A DNA stretch of 64,000 nt from Cytophagaceae bacterium (GTDB lineage Bacteria; Bacteroidota; Bacteroidia; Cytophagales; UBA9547). The stretch lies in the NCBI GenBank assembly GCA_027488865.1, contig JAIYAU010000024.1, positions 110,907 through 174,906 of the forward strand, read 5' to 3'. The notes below the pieces were generated by a model that had not been told where the DNA came from, made no database searches, and saw only the letters and a program-made list of their open reading frames with translations. Positions 1 to 8,800 of this stretch are shown piece by piece (within the stretch, counting starts at the first letter, position 1; every line of letters starts with the position of its first letter). Both the position numbers and the translations under genes were made by a program.

Positions 1-824
1 ACATGTGTTTCTATATGCACTTGTTTACCAAAAAACTTCTCCAATTCTTGACGTGATTGAATGCCTACTTTTTTAAGTGATTCTCCTTTGTGCCCAATAA
101 TTATACCCTTTTGGCTATCTCTTTCTACGAAAATCTCCGCCCGTATTCTTATAATATCATCAGTTTCTTTAAACTCCGTCACTATGACCTCACAACTGTA
201 TGGCACTTCCTTTTTGTAGTTTAGAAATATTTTTTCTCTCACAATTTCAGCAGCAAAAAATCTTTCAGGCTTATCAGTAAGTGTGTCTTTATCAAAATAT
301 GGCGGGTGAATAGGAAGTAAATCCACAATTTGTGTGATTATTAACTCAGTATTGATCTCTTTTAATGCAGAAATGGGGATTATTTCCTTAAAAAGATTTT
401 TGTCTTTCCAATATTTAACTACCTCATTTACCTCATTTTCATCACAAACGTCTATTTTATTTAAAATCAATACTATTGTAGCTCCAGACTTTTGCAAGCG
501 TTCTAAAAACTCCAGCTCGTCCTCCTTTTCTTTTACCTCTCTTACATAAAGTATTACATCTGCATCTTCAAGTGAAGTACTTACAAACCTCATCATAGAT
601 TTCTGCAGCTCGTAGGCTGGCTTAATAACCCCGGGAGTATCTGAATATACTATTTGAAAATCTTCTCCATTTAAGATTCCCATTATTCGATGTCTGGTTG
701 TTTGTGCCTTTGAGGTGATAATCGAAAGTCGTTCTCCAACCAACACATTCATTAAGGTAGATTTACCAACATTAGGTTTACCAACAATAGAAATATATCC
801 TGCTTTGTGTACTTTATCCTCCAA
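1..824 (-). CDS. era: GTPase Era, 3'-truncated by the window edge
   Basis: Era is a ribosome-assembly GTPase that binds the 3' end of 16S rRNA. Translating the minus strand gives an N-terminal G domain with Walker A GKPNVGKST, an effector stretch with TSKAQTTRHRI, DTPG (G3) and NKID (G4). A C-terminal KH domain follows with IGHKGESLKKVG. About 274 residues are present and roughly 20 are missing beyond base 1. There is no nearby ATG. The best start is TTG at 824 (MEDKVHKAGYISIVGK), which fits the usual Era N-terminus and lies just below a TAnnTTTG element at 838-845. An ATT one codon upstream is a weaker alternative. The identification is firm; the start is moderately sure. Confidence 0.93.
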   Translation of the reverse strand, partial: MEDKVHKAGYISIVGKPNVGKSTLMNVLVGERLSIITSKAQTTRHRIMGILNGEDFQIVYSDTPGVIKPAYELQKSMMRFVSTSLEDADVILYVREVKEKEDELEFLERLQKSGATIVLILNKIDVCDENEVNEVVKYWKDKNLFKEIIPISALKEINTELIITQIVDLLPIHPPYFDKDTLTDKPERFFAAEIVREKIFLNYKKEVPYSCEVIVTEFKETDDIIRIRAEIFVERDSQKGIIIGHKGESLKKVGIQSRQELEKFFGKQVHIETH

Positions 825-837
825 AATATTTTTTTTA

Positions 838-845
838 CAAAAGTA
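838..845 (-). promoter_or_regulatory. -7 element of the era promoter
   Basis: On the minus strand this reads TACTTTTG, matching the Bacteroidota -7 consensus TAnnTTTG. No clear TTG -33 element lies 17-23 bases upstream. Its position implies a very short leader before the TTG start at 824 and argues against an upstream start for era. Confidence 0.4.
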
Positions 846-846
846 G

Positions 847-875
847 TTGTTTTAAAATAAAATCTCCTATCTTTG
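847..875 (+). promoter_or_regulatory. Promoter of the initiator tRNA gene
   Basis: TTG at 847-849 is followed after 18 bases by TATCTTTG at 868-875, matching the Bacteroidota TTG / TAnnTTTG promoter. It lies about 100 bases upstream of the tRNA and faces away from the era promoter. Confidence 0.6.
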
Positions 876-973
876 CAGTCCGATTTACAGTAATCGCTAC
901 AAAAAAGAAGTAACACCTTGATTAGCAGTGGTGTTTTTAGTTTAAAATTGACATTGCTCATATAAAAATACAT

Positions 974-1046
974 CGCGGGATGGAGCAGTTGGTAGCTCGT
1001 CGGGCTCATAACCCGAAGGCCACAGGTTCGAGTCCTGTTCCCGCTA
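974..1046 (+). tRNA. Initiator tRNA-fMet (anticodon CAT)
   Basis: The 73-base sequence folds into a cloverleaf: acceptor CGCGGGA with TCCCGC, a D arm with GAGCAGTTGGTAGCTC, anticodon loop CTCATAA, and a T arm with GGTTCGAGTCC. Initiator features are visible: C at position 1 is not paired with position 72, and three G-C pairs (GGG/CCC) flank the anticodon loop. The CCA end is not encoded. Confidence 0.95.
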
Positions 1047-1055
1047 CTTTTTGAT

Positions 1056-1096
1056 AAAAGGGGTAACAAACTTAAATGTTAGTTATCCCTTTTTTG
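1056..1096 (+). terminator. Rho-independent terminator after tRNA-fMet
   Basis: The inverted repeat AAAAGGGGTAAC / GTTATCCCTTTT has one G-T pair and is followed by a T run. It begins 9 bases after the tRNA. The next 244 bases (1097-1340) show no gene or clear signal. Confidence 0.75.
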
Positions 1097-1340
1097 ATTT
1101 ATTTCACTTTCTGAGTATCACCATTTAATTTTCCATTCCTTTAGCATAAATATGCATAGAATATTTTTATTCAGGCTATTCTAAAGAACAAGGGAAACAA
1201 AGAAAATATATTTGACAAAAGCAATTTCATTGACATTTTGTAAAAAAAACAGATGGCAAACTCTTTTTGACAGCAGTACAAAACGAGGAAGAATTTCACC
1301 ATTTTTAACCAGTCGTTTGATTATTTGTTAAGGCAGTAAT

Positions 1341-3635
1341 TTATTCGCCTAAATAAATCACTAATGAACTGGTTTTAATGTTTGGTGTATATTTGACTCT
1401 CAAGGGTTTAAAAGCAAAAAGGTTATCATTAGTTAAGCCATTTACTTCAAATATTTCATCAATGGACATGTTAAATTCTTTAGATAGTGAATAAAACGTA
1501 GTACCAGGATTTACTAAACACGTGACGTAAGCTGGTTGATAATGTTTCTTTAAGTTATTAATGTTAAGCAAAACTCGCCTATTAAACTGAGTGTATAGCT
1601 TAGGATCATTAAAGGTACCTTCAGTAGCTTCTCCTAGTGCATGTATTATCAAGGATTTTCTATCAACCCCATTTTCTACCAAACAATTATAAACTGTTTC
1701 ACCTCTTAGTTTAGAGAGCTTAATGTTAAACTCATCTGCTCCAATAGTATCGGTGCATGCCATAATCTCAACCTGTGCCTGGGTGTTATTTTTTAAAAAA
1801 TCTGCCAGGGTAACTATACTTTGTTTGGCTTCAGGTCTCAACTCTGATTTTCCAAAATCAAAGAAAATATTTTCAAATTCTGAACTTACATTGTTTTTAT
1901 TAACAGGGTAGGTGGTTAAACTTTGGAGTTTTATATTCGTCCTTCCAGTAGTTTTATTTAGCTTAGCTTCAGCTTGTAACACATAATTATTGTTTTCAAC
2001 TTGATCCATTCTAAAATCACCGTTGTTATCAGAGGTTGCTACTTTATTTATTTTATTTTTTTGATCAACAAGTTTTACTGTTACAGGTTTTTGTGGACTG
2101 TTAGCATCTTTGATGCTGCCTTTTATATCTATTTTTGTTGAATTGGGATTATCTCTTTTATTGATAACACCAATATTAATATTTTCGTAATCGGATTTGG
2201 AAGTACTATCACTTTTAGGAGAATCAAAGTATCTTGTTGTAGGTGCTTGCTGTTCATTGGGCTTTAAAGTCAATTCCTTGGCGATTTCAACATCACCAGT
2301 ATAGTTAAAGGAATAAATATCAAATTTACCTATCCCTCCTGCTCGGTTCGAAGAAAGATATCCTTTTTGTTCACCTATGGTGAAATAACAATCATCAGCA
2401 CTAGAGTTGAAAGGTGCTCCAAGGTTAACAACCTTTTCTTTACTCGTAAACACTCCATTAAGTAGCATGACGTCCAACCCTCCTAATGATTCGTGACCTT
2501 CCGAAGCAAAAAACAGGACTGTATCTAGAGGGTAATAAAAAGGTGAATTCTCATTGAGCGGGGTGTTGGCAGTAGTAAGGTTTTTTGCTACGCTCCAGCT
2601 GTCAGATGAATCTTTTTGGGTTGCGTACCAAATGTCGTTAGCCCCTACGCCTCCTTTTCTATTGGACACAAAAAACAAAGTGTTTTCTTGATCATTTAAA
2701 CAAGGCTGTTTAGAGTCAAATCCTGATTTATTAATATTTTCATTTAAAGGCCTGGGCTTTTGCCATTTACCTTTTTTAAGTTCTGAAAGATATATACTAC
2801 AACTGCCATCAGGGTTTTGGCAAGAAGTAAAGTAAAATTTGGTATTGTTTTTATTTAAAACCCCAGCACCATCACCATATTTGGTATTAATGTTAGAAAA
2901 ACCATCCACATCAGGTAGCTCTTTCCATATTGTTAGATCACTAACCTTGATAAACCTGTAGTTGTCACTAGTTGCCTCTTTTAGAATTGGGTCAATAGTT
3001 TTATTGTTTTTGGTTACCCGACCTGATGTGATTATCAACGAATTATCATTTTGATATATTACAGGTGCATAATCGTTGTATTCGGTATTTAGTGGTTGTG
3101 TTTCTATTTTAAAGGACTTTGCTATACCCAACGCTGGTTTTTGCTCAAGTGCCAAATAGCACCCGCGTTTTTCGATTTTTGCTTGACTACCAAGATTATC
3201 CCTTTTTTTGAATTTTTCTGGATTTGCTTCAACGTTTTTTATGAATTGCTCAAAGTTGGCTAAAGCATTTAGGTATTTTCCATTGGTTTTTTGCATTAAT
3301 GCAACATAATATAGGGCCGTAGGCTGCTCCTTTGGTTTATATTTATGTACCTTTTCGTACCATTGCTCAGCCTCTTCATAATTTCGTAGTTTTCGTTTGG
3401 CTTCAGCCACCTGAAACATAGCATGTGTGTTGAGACTGTCATCTTTAAGGATATCATGATACAATTCAATGGCTGTGCTGTAATTTTCTTTATTAAAATA
3501 TTCATCAGCTTTTGCAATTACGTGTTCGTCGTTTTTATAATGTTGTGCATTGGCAAAAGTGCATATAAATGTTAGTCCTATTATTAGATTCAGTTTTTGG
3601 AGGTTAAAAAGGTAAGTTGTTGAAAAACAAATCAT
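1341..3635 (-). CDS. PorE-like OmpA family protein with C-terminal LysM
   Basis: This 764-residue envelope protein begins with a signal peptide (hydrophobic LIIGLTFICTFANAQ). TPR repeats follow at about 35-150, then a WD40/PD40-type beta-propeller at about 160-450 (several SSN/KGG blades). A carboxypeptidase-regulatory-like beta domain covers about 515-585. An OmpA peptidoglycan-binding domain at about 592-695 carries FFDFGKSEL and NRRV, and a LysM-like segment at about 705-750 contains PGTTFYSLSKEFNMSIDEI. The first four parts match PorE, which ties the T9SS to peptidoglycan; the added LysM would be a second cell-wall anchor. It is the last gene of the fibre operon, 5 bases after the SprF-like gene. 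The exact role is inferred. Confidence 0.85.
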   Translation of the reverse strand: MICFSTTYLFNLQKLNLIIGLTFICTFANAQHYKNDEHVIAKADEYFNKENYSTAIELYHDILKDDSLNTHAMFQVAEAKRKLRNYEEAEQWYEKVHKYKPKEQPTALYYVALMQKTNGKYLNALANFEQFIKNVEANPEKFKKRDNLGSQAKIEKRGCYLALEQKPALGIAKSFKIETQPLNTEYNDYAPVIYQNDNSLIITSGRVTKNNKTIDPILKEATSDNYRFIKVSDLTIWKELPDVDGFSNINTKYGDGAGVLNKNNTKFYFTSCQNPDGSCSIYLSELKKGKWQKPRPLNENINKSGFDSKQPCLNDQENTLFFVSNRKGGVGANDIWYATQKDSSDSWSVAKNLTTANTPLNENSPFYYPLDTVLFFASEGHESLGGLDVMLLNGVFTSKEKVVNLGAPFNSSADDCYFTIGEQKGYLSSNRAGGIGKFDIYSFNYTGDVEIAKELTLKPNEQQAPTTRYFDSPKSDSTSKSDYENINIGVINKRDNPNSTKIDIKGSIKDANSPQKPVTVKLVDQKNKINKVATSDNNGDFRMDQVENNNYVLQAEAKLNKTTGRTNIKLQSLTTYPVNKNNVSSEFENIFFDFGKSELRPEAKQSIVTLADFLKNNTQAQVEIMACTDTIGADEFNIKLSKLRGETVYNCLVENGVDRKSLIIHALGEATEGTFNDPKLYTQFNRRVLLNINNLKKHYQPAYVTCLVNPGTTFYSLSKEFNMSIDEIFEVNGLTNDNLFAFKPLRVKYTPNIKTSSLVIYLGE

Positions 3636-3640
3636 TAAAC

Positions 3641-4681
3641 TTAAATAAGAGGTGTTGAGAATTTTTTTACTTGTAAATTTTTTAATATTCGATAAGAGAG
3701 TGAAATTTCCATAGCAGCACCGCCAAAATTTGTATAAGTTTTAGTTGAAATATTGGAATCATAACTTAAACCAAAAGAATACTTGTCGTTATGATATCCA
3801 AAAGCCAAAATGAAAGAGTCGCCCCATCTATACCAAGAGCCTATGGTAATATAATGCAAATTGCCTTTGGTGCTTAGGTTGTTTTCGATTTTATAGGTGA
3901 AATACGATCCCAAGTTTATCACAAACTTTTTATTGTAAGTTAGTATATATAAGTTCGGTGATACGGTTAGGTTTCTATAGGCCGACACTACATCCATACC
4001 ACCATGTAGTTTGATATAAGTCGAGTTTTTGTAAACAGTATTTTTAAGAACTGATTCATTAGGGCGTGTGAGATTATAAAGTGCTATTCCAGCAAATTTT
4101 TTAACCACCATTTTTGCCCCTCTTTGGCGTGGATTGTTATACCAAATCAACCCAGTATTTATGGAAGGATATACAACATTCTGTTTTATTTCGCTTTGTA
4201 AAGAAGGTGAAATTTTTTCGTCAAATCCCGTGAAGGGATCATATTGCGAGCCCCAAGTAAGCTCATCAAAATCTATTTTTTTATTAAACACCCCCACTTG
4301 AAGTCCAGAACTAATCATATTGCTAGCATCACGATCAAGAATTAGATTATAGGACCCATTAATTAATAATCCAGAATTTCTTAAAACCGTAGTTTTTCCA
4401 GCTGTTTCGTTAAATAAAGTAAGACCTATACCTCCTTTGTGAGGGTGCCTTGTATGACCTTTCACATAAATTGGGAGATTTGTAGTAAGTTGGTTGGTAG
4501 TATAAGCGTTATTTGCGTTATTCCAGAAAGCCTTAGAATTAACCCCAAAATAGTAATGTGGATCCACACCTCCCAAGGCTGGATTTAATAATAAAGGCGC
4601 AGCATAAAATTGACTAAAATTGGAATTTTGACCAATCGCCATTTTTACTATGAAAAGAACTAATATGTAGTGAAGTTTCAT
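3641..4681 (-). CDS. PorP/SprF family outer-membrane protein
   Basis: A 346-residue predicted outer-membrane beta-barrel with a signal peptide ending in AIGQ. The family-typical segment NFSQFYAAPLLLNPALGG follows directly, and the C-terminal half is rich in alternating aromatic strands (for example SFGLSYDSNIS). PorP/SprF proteins act with the T9SS. SprF is needed for surface delivery of the adhesin SprB, and type B sorting domains generally need a SprF-like partner. It lies 15 bases downstream of a gene encoding a type B sorting domain and 5 bases before the OmpA-LysM gene, so it is probably the dedicated partner of that cargo. Family is sure; the cargo is inferred. Confidence 0.9.
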   Translation of the reverse strand: MKLHYILVLFIVKMAIGQNSNFSQFYAAPLLLNPALGGVDPHYYFGVNSKAFWNNANNAYTTNQLTTNLPIYVKGHTRHPHKGGIGLTLFNETAGKTTVLRNSGLLINGSYNLILDRDASNMISSGLQVGVFNKKIDFDELTWGSQYDPFTGFDEKISPSLQSEIKQNVVYPSINTGLIWYNNPRQRGAKMVVKKFAGIALYNLTRPNESVLKNTVYKNSTYIKLHGGMDVVSAYRNLTVSPNLYILTYNKKFVINLGSYFTYKIENNLSTKGNLHYITIGSWYRWGDSFILAFGYHNDKYSFGLSYDSNISTKTYTNFGGAAMEISLSYRILKNLQVKKFSTPLI

Positions 4682-4696
4682 GGCAATTTATTAACA

Positions 4697-5878
4697 CTAC
4701 CTTACCAAGGTAATAATCCCTGTTTTTTTGAATTTGATACCATTATAAAATTCACCTCCAATCTGAAAATGGTAAACATCGGCATTTTCTAAAATACCAG
4801 AAAAGAGATTTCTGCCGTCCCATCCATAAGTAGACATATCATTGTATGAAAAAGATTCAAAAATGGTATGTCCTGATTTGTCATAAACTCTAAAATAGAA
4901 ACCATCCGAGATAATATCTCTACTATATACTTTAATTACTTGGTCCTCTATGTTAGGTGCTAAAGGTGAAAGTGCTGATGGAACGTAATATACTCCAGCC
5001 ACCTCTGTATTGACTGGGATGCCCAATCCAAAATAAAATGCCTTAATTGGGCTTTGTGATTTTATTAAACCTGATGAAGCATCACCTCTTGAAATGCCAT
5101 TTCCTATGCTTCTAAAAACACTTATTGAATCTTTTGATTCACCAACTACTGCATCTTCAATATCGTTTAATCCCTCGTCTCCAAGAACTGGTAAGGTAAT
5201 AAAGGCATCAGTAAACTTACCCGATGCGACATGTAATTTATAAATACGTTGTTGAGACATGCTATCAATACCTAGTCCCGCCTTCAATTTTCCCGGAGTA
5301 GGAAACATTTCTATACCTAAAACCAAAGAATCTCTCGCACGAATATCAGTTATAGTAACTGGGGAGTAAACAGACCTTTTACCAATTGGAAAATTCTTGT
5401 TATCAAAACCTTCTAAAAAAAGCTTACCATCAACAAAACTGCCAGATGAGCCACCTTCAATTTTACCATCCTTAGAAACATGAACATAAAACGAATCAGT
5501 AGTAATTATTTTGCCTACAATTAGTTTAATTTCTCCCTTAGAATCCAAATTACTTAAGAGTATTTTATCTCCAAGGCCGTTAACGACCAATTTGTTTATC
5601 TGGTCTTTCGTTTTTATTTGTTGTACAGTATCCCCTTCCAATAGTACCAAGGCAGATGGTAAATCTTCATAAGTTCCCGTGTTAATATAATCGCGTTTTA
5701 AAGTTAGACTCCCTTCGTTAAGGAGCTCACTTTCATTAAATAAATTACTATTTACAAATAAATCGGTTGACGGCGTTATATATATCAAAGACTGATTAAC
5801 GAATTGACCCAAACATGTTGAACCATCCCAAACAATGGATAAATAAATGGCTACTAAAAGTATTCTTTTGAGATTCAT
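4697..5878 (-). CDS. Secreted protein with T9SS type B (CHU_C-like) sorting domain
   Basis: A 393-residue protein with a signal peptide (ILLVAIYLSIVWDGSTCLGQ). Residues 40-290 are beta-rich and include MLxxEGDTVQQIKT and GKIEGGSSGSF stretches, without a recognised catalytic motif. The last 95 residues look like the gliding-motility-associated type B sorting domain: VPSALSP, then FYFRVYDKSGHTIFES, YGWDGR, and GIITLVR at the very end. It is the second gene of the operon, 16 bases after the giant repeat protein and 15 before the SprF-like gene. It may be a surface subunit or a carrier for the repeat protein, which has no sorting domain of its own. Confidence 0.8.
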   Translation of the reverse strand: MNLKRILLVAIYLSIVWDGSTCLGQFVNQSLIYITPSTDLFVNSNLFNESELLNEGSLTLKRDYINTGTYEDLPSALVLLEGDTVQQIKTKDQINKLVVNGLGDKILLSNLDSKGEIKLIVGKIITTDSFYVHVSKDGKIEGGSSGSFVDGKLFLEGFDNKNFPIGKRSVYSPVTITDIRARDSLVLGIEMFPTPGKLKAGLGIDSMSQQRIYKLHVASGKFTDAFITLPVLGDEGLNDIEDAVVGESKDSISVFRSIGNGISRGDASSGLIKSQSPIKAFYFGLGIPVNTEVAGVYYVPSALSPLAPNIEDQVIKVYSRDIISDGFYFRVYDKSGHTIFESFSYNDMSTYGWDGRNLFSGILENADVYHFQIGGEFYNGIKFKKTGIITLVR

Positions 5879-5894
5879 ATGTAAAAGTTCTTAG

Positions 5895-8800
5895 TTATTT
5901 AGAACTATTTAATTTGGCTTCTTTAGGCAGCACTTGCATGTTTTCTTTGATTAAATCTATTTCAGTAAACAACAAGTTTAATTTTTTATTTGTGTTAATG
6001 TTGGCTTGTTCTAAGGATTCTATTTTATTATTTTGATCTTTTAAGGCTTCAATCAAAATAGGAATTAAGCCCTGATAATTAACTGAGAGATATCCGTTGC
6101 TATTTTTGGTAACTAGCTCAGGTAAAACAAGTTGAAGCTCTTGTGCAACTACACCATACTGGGTACCTTTTATATTTAGACTATCTTTTAACAAATAGGT
6201 ATAACCATTAAGTTGTATTATTAATTCTAATGCCTTGACGATAGGTACTATGTTAGTTTTGTAACGTTTATCGCTTAAGGTAAGCAAGCCAGCGGCTGAG
6301 GTTATAGTTCCTCCTGCATTAAGGCTAGTAACGGTTACGTTATTAAAAATGCCATCTGCAGCAGTAATATTTGCAAAAGTTACGTTGTCCGTAGTTCCCA
6401 AACCAATTGAAAATCTGGCACCATCAGCATCATTTGCCCCTGTACCTCCATTCGCCAGAGCCACAGTTCCTGTGACATTGTCTGCTGTACCTGAAACATT
6501 TCCCGTTACATTCCCTATCAAATTTCCGGTGATAGTTCCAAACGTAACATTATCAGTTGTTCCTAAACCTAAGTTGGTTCTTGCCCCTGCTTGGGTAGTT
6601 GCTCCTGTACCTCCATTCGCCAGAGCCACAGTTCCTGTGACATTGTCAGCTGAACCTGAAACATTTCCCGTTACATTCCCTATCAAATTTCCGGTGATAT
6701 TTCCAAACGTAACATTATCAGTTGTTCCTAAACCTAAGTTTGTTCTTGCCCCTACTTGGGTAGTTGCACCAGTACCTCCATTAACGAGGGCTACTGTACC
6801 AGTTACATTACTAGCTGTTCCAGAAATATTTCCTGTGACATTAGAAATTACAGTTGCAAAAGTTACAACATCGGAGGTTCCTAAGCCTAGATTAGATCTG
6901 GCACCAGCTGGTGAGGCTGCACCAGTGCCACCATTAGTAATAGCAACAATACCTGATACATTAGAGGCTGTTCCACTTACATTTCCAATCAAATCACCAG
7001 TAATGTTACCTATAAAAGTTGCAGATACATTACCAAAAGTTACGTTGTCTGTAATACCTAGTCCCAAATTGGTTCTAGCTCCTGAAGCTGAAGCTGCGCC
7101 CGTACCGCCATTAGCTAAAGAAACTATACCCGAAACACTTGTTGCAGATCCAATTACATTACCAGTTAAATTTCCTGTAACATTTCCAGTTAAATTTCCT
7201 GATATTGTACCAAAAGTCACATTATCTGTCCCACCTAGCCCAAGGTTAGTTCTCGCTCCAGCTGCTGAGGCTGAGCCAGTACCTCCATTTGCTAAAGAAA
7301 CTATACCAGAGATATTTGTCGCAGTTCCTGTTATATCACCAGTCACATTACCTGTCAAATTGCCCGTTACATTCCCTGTTAGATTTGCAGTGATATTTCC
7401 AAATGTCACATTATCAGTGGAACCCAATCCCAGATTGATTCTAGCACCAGTTGCAGAGGTAGCTCCTGTTCCACCGTTGGCGAGTGCTACAGTACCTGAT
7501 ACTGAGCTGGCTGTACCTGTTACATTACCAGTTAAATTTCCAACAAAGCCTGTACTTGCAGTTATTACAATACCATCAATATTAGAAAAAACCACATTGT
7601 CAGAGGTGCTTAGTCCAAGTCCAACTCTAGCACCTAGTGCGGTTGAAGCTCCAGTTCCTCCATTGTTTATGGCTACAACCCCTGACACATTTGTGGCTGT
7701 ACCAGAAATATTTCCACTTAGGTTTCCTGTTACATTTCCAATGAGGTTGCCAACAAAATTGGTAGCTGATATTTGATTCCCATTAATATTCTTAAAGCTA
7801 ACGTCATCAGATGTACCAAGCCCTAAATTAGATCTAGCGCTAATTGCTGAAGTAGCACCAGTACCACCGTTAACTAATGGTACTACCCCAGAAATGTTTG
7901 AAGCAGTTCCCGAAATGTTTCCAACTACATTTCCAACCACATTTCCAGTTAAATTGCCAACAAAGCCAGAACTTGCTGAAATAATTTTTCCGTCAATATT
8001 GCTAAATGTAACGTTGTCTGTACTGCTTAACAATAAATTTGCTCGAGCTCCTGCAGAGGTGGTAGCACCAGTTCCTCCGTTTGTTAAAGGCAATATAGAG
8101 GTGATGGTTGTTGCTGTTCCAGATATGTTTCCTGTAACGTTTCCTGAAAGATTTCCGGAGAAACTACCAATTACCTGAGACGCATTTACAATGTTAAACG
8201 TTACATCATCCGTGTTAGATAATCCAATACTTGATCTCACACCAGCAGCATTAGTGGCTCCTGTTCCACCATTTGCCAATGCTACAACGCCTGTAACGTT
8301 ATTAGCAGTTCCACTTATATTTCCAGTTAAATTTCCATTGATGGTGGTAGCTGTAATGGAAGTACCATTAATTGCATTAAAGGTTACATTATCTGTATTA
8401 CCAAGTCCCAAATTTGTTCTTGCTAGTGAGGCGTTATTGGCTCCAGTTCCTCCATTTGCAACTGCCGCCACTCCAACAATGTTTGTTGCATTTCCTAACA
8501 GATCTCCAGTTACATTACCAGTTAAATTACCTACAAATCCACCCGTAGAGGTAATAATTTTACCATCTATATTGTTAAAAACTACATTATCTGAATTTCC
8601 AAGTCCTAAGTTATTTCGTGCATTCGTAACATTCGTTGCACCTGTTCCACCATTAGCTATTAAAAGTGTTCCGGTTATATTTGTTGCAGTTCCGCTGATA
8701 TTTCCCGTAACGTCGCCAATAAGGTTACCTGTAAATGTATTTGCTGTAATGGACGTGGAACTAATACTATTGGTTGCCAAACTTGCAAAGGTAACATTGT

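Noticed and set aside
752..1069. Minus-strand 105-codon frame over the tRNA
   Set aside because: It covers the tRNA and the era/tRNA promoters in antisense and has no plausible protein.
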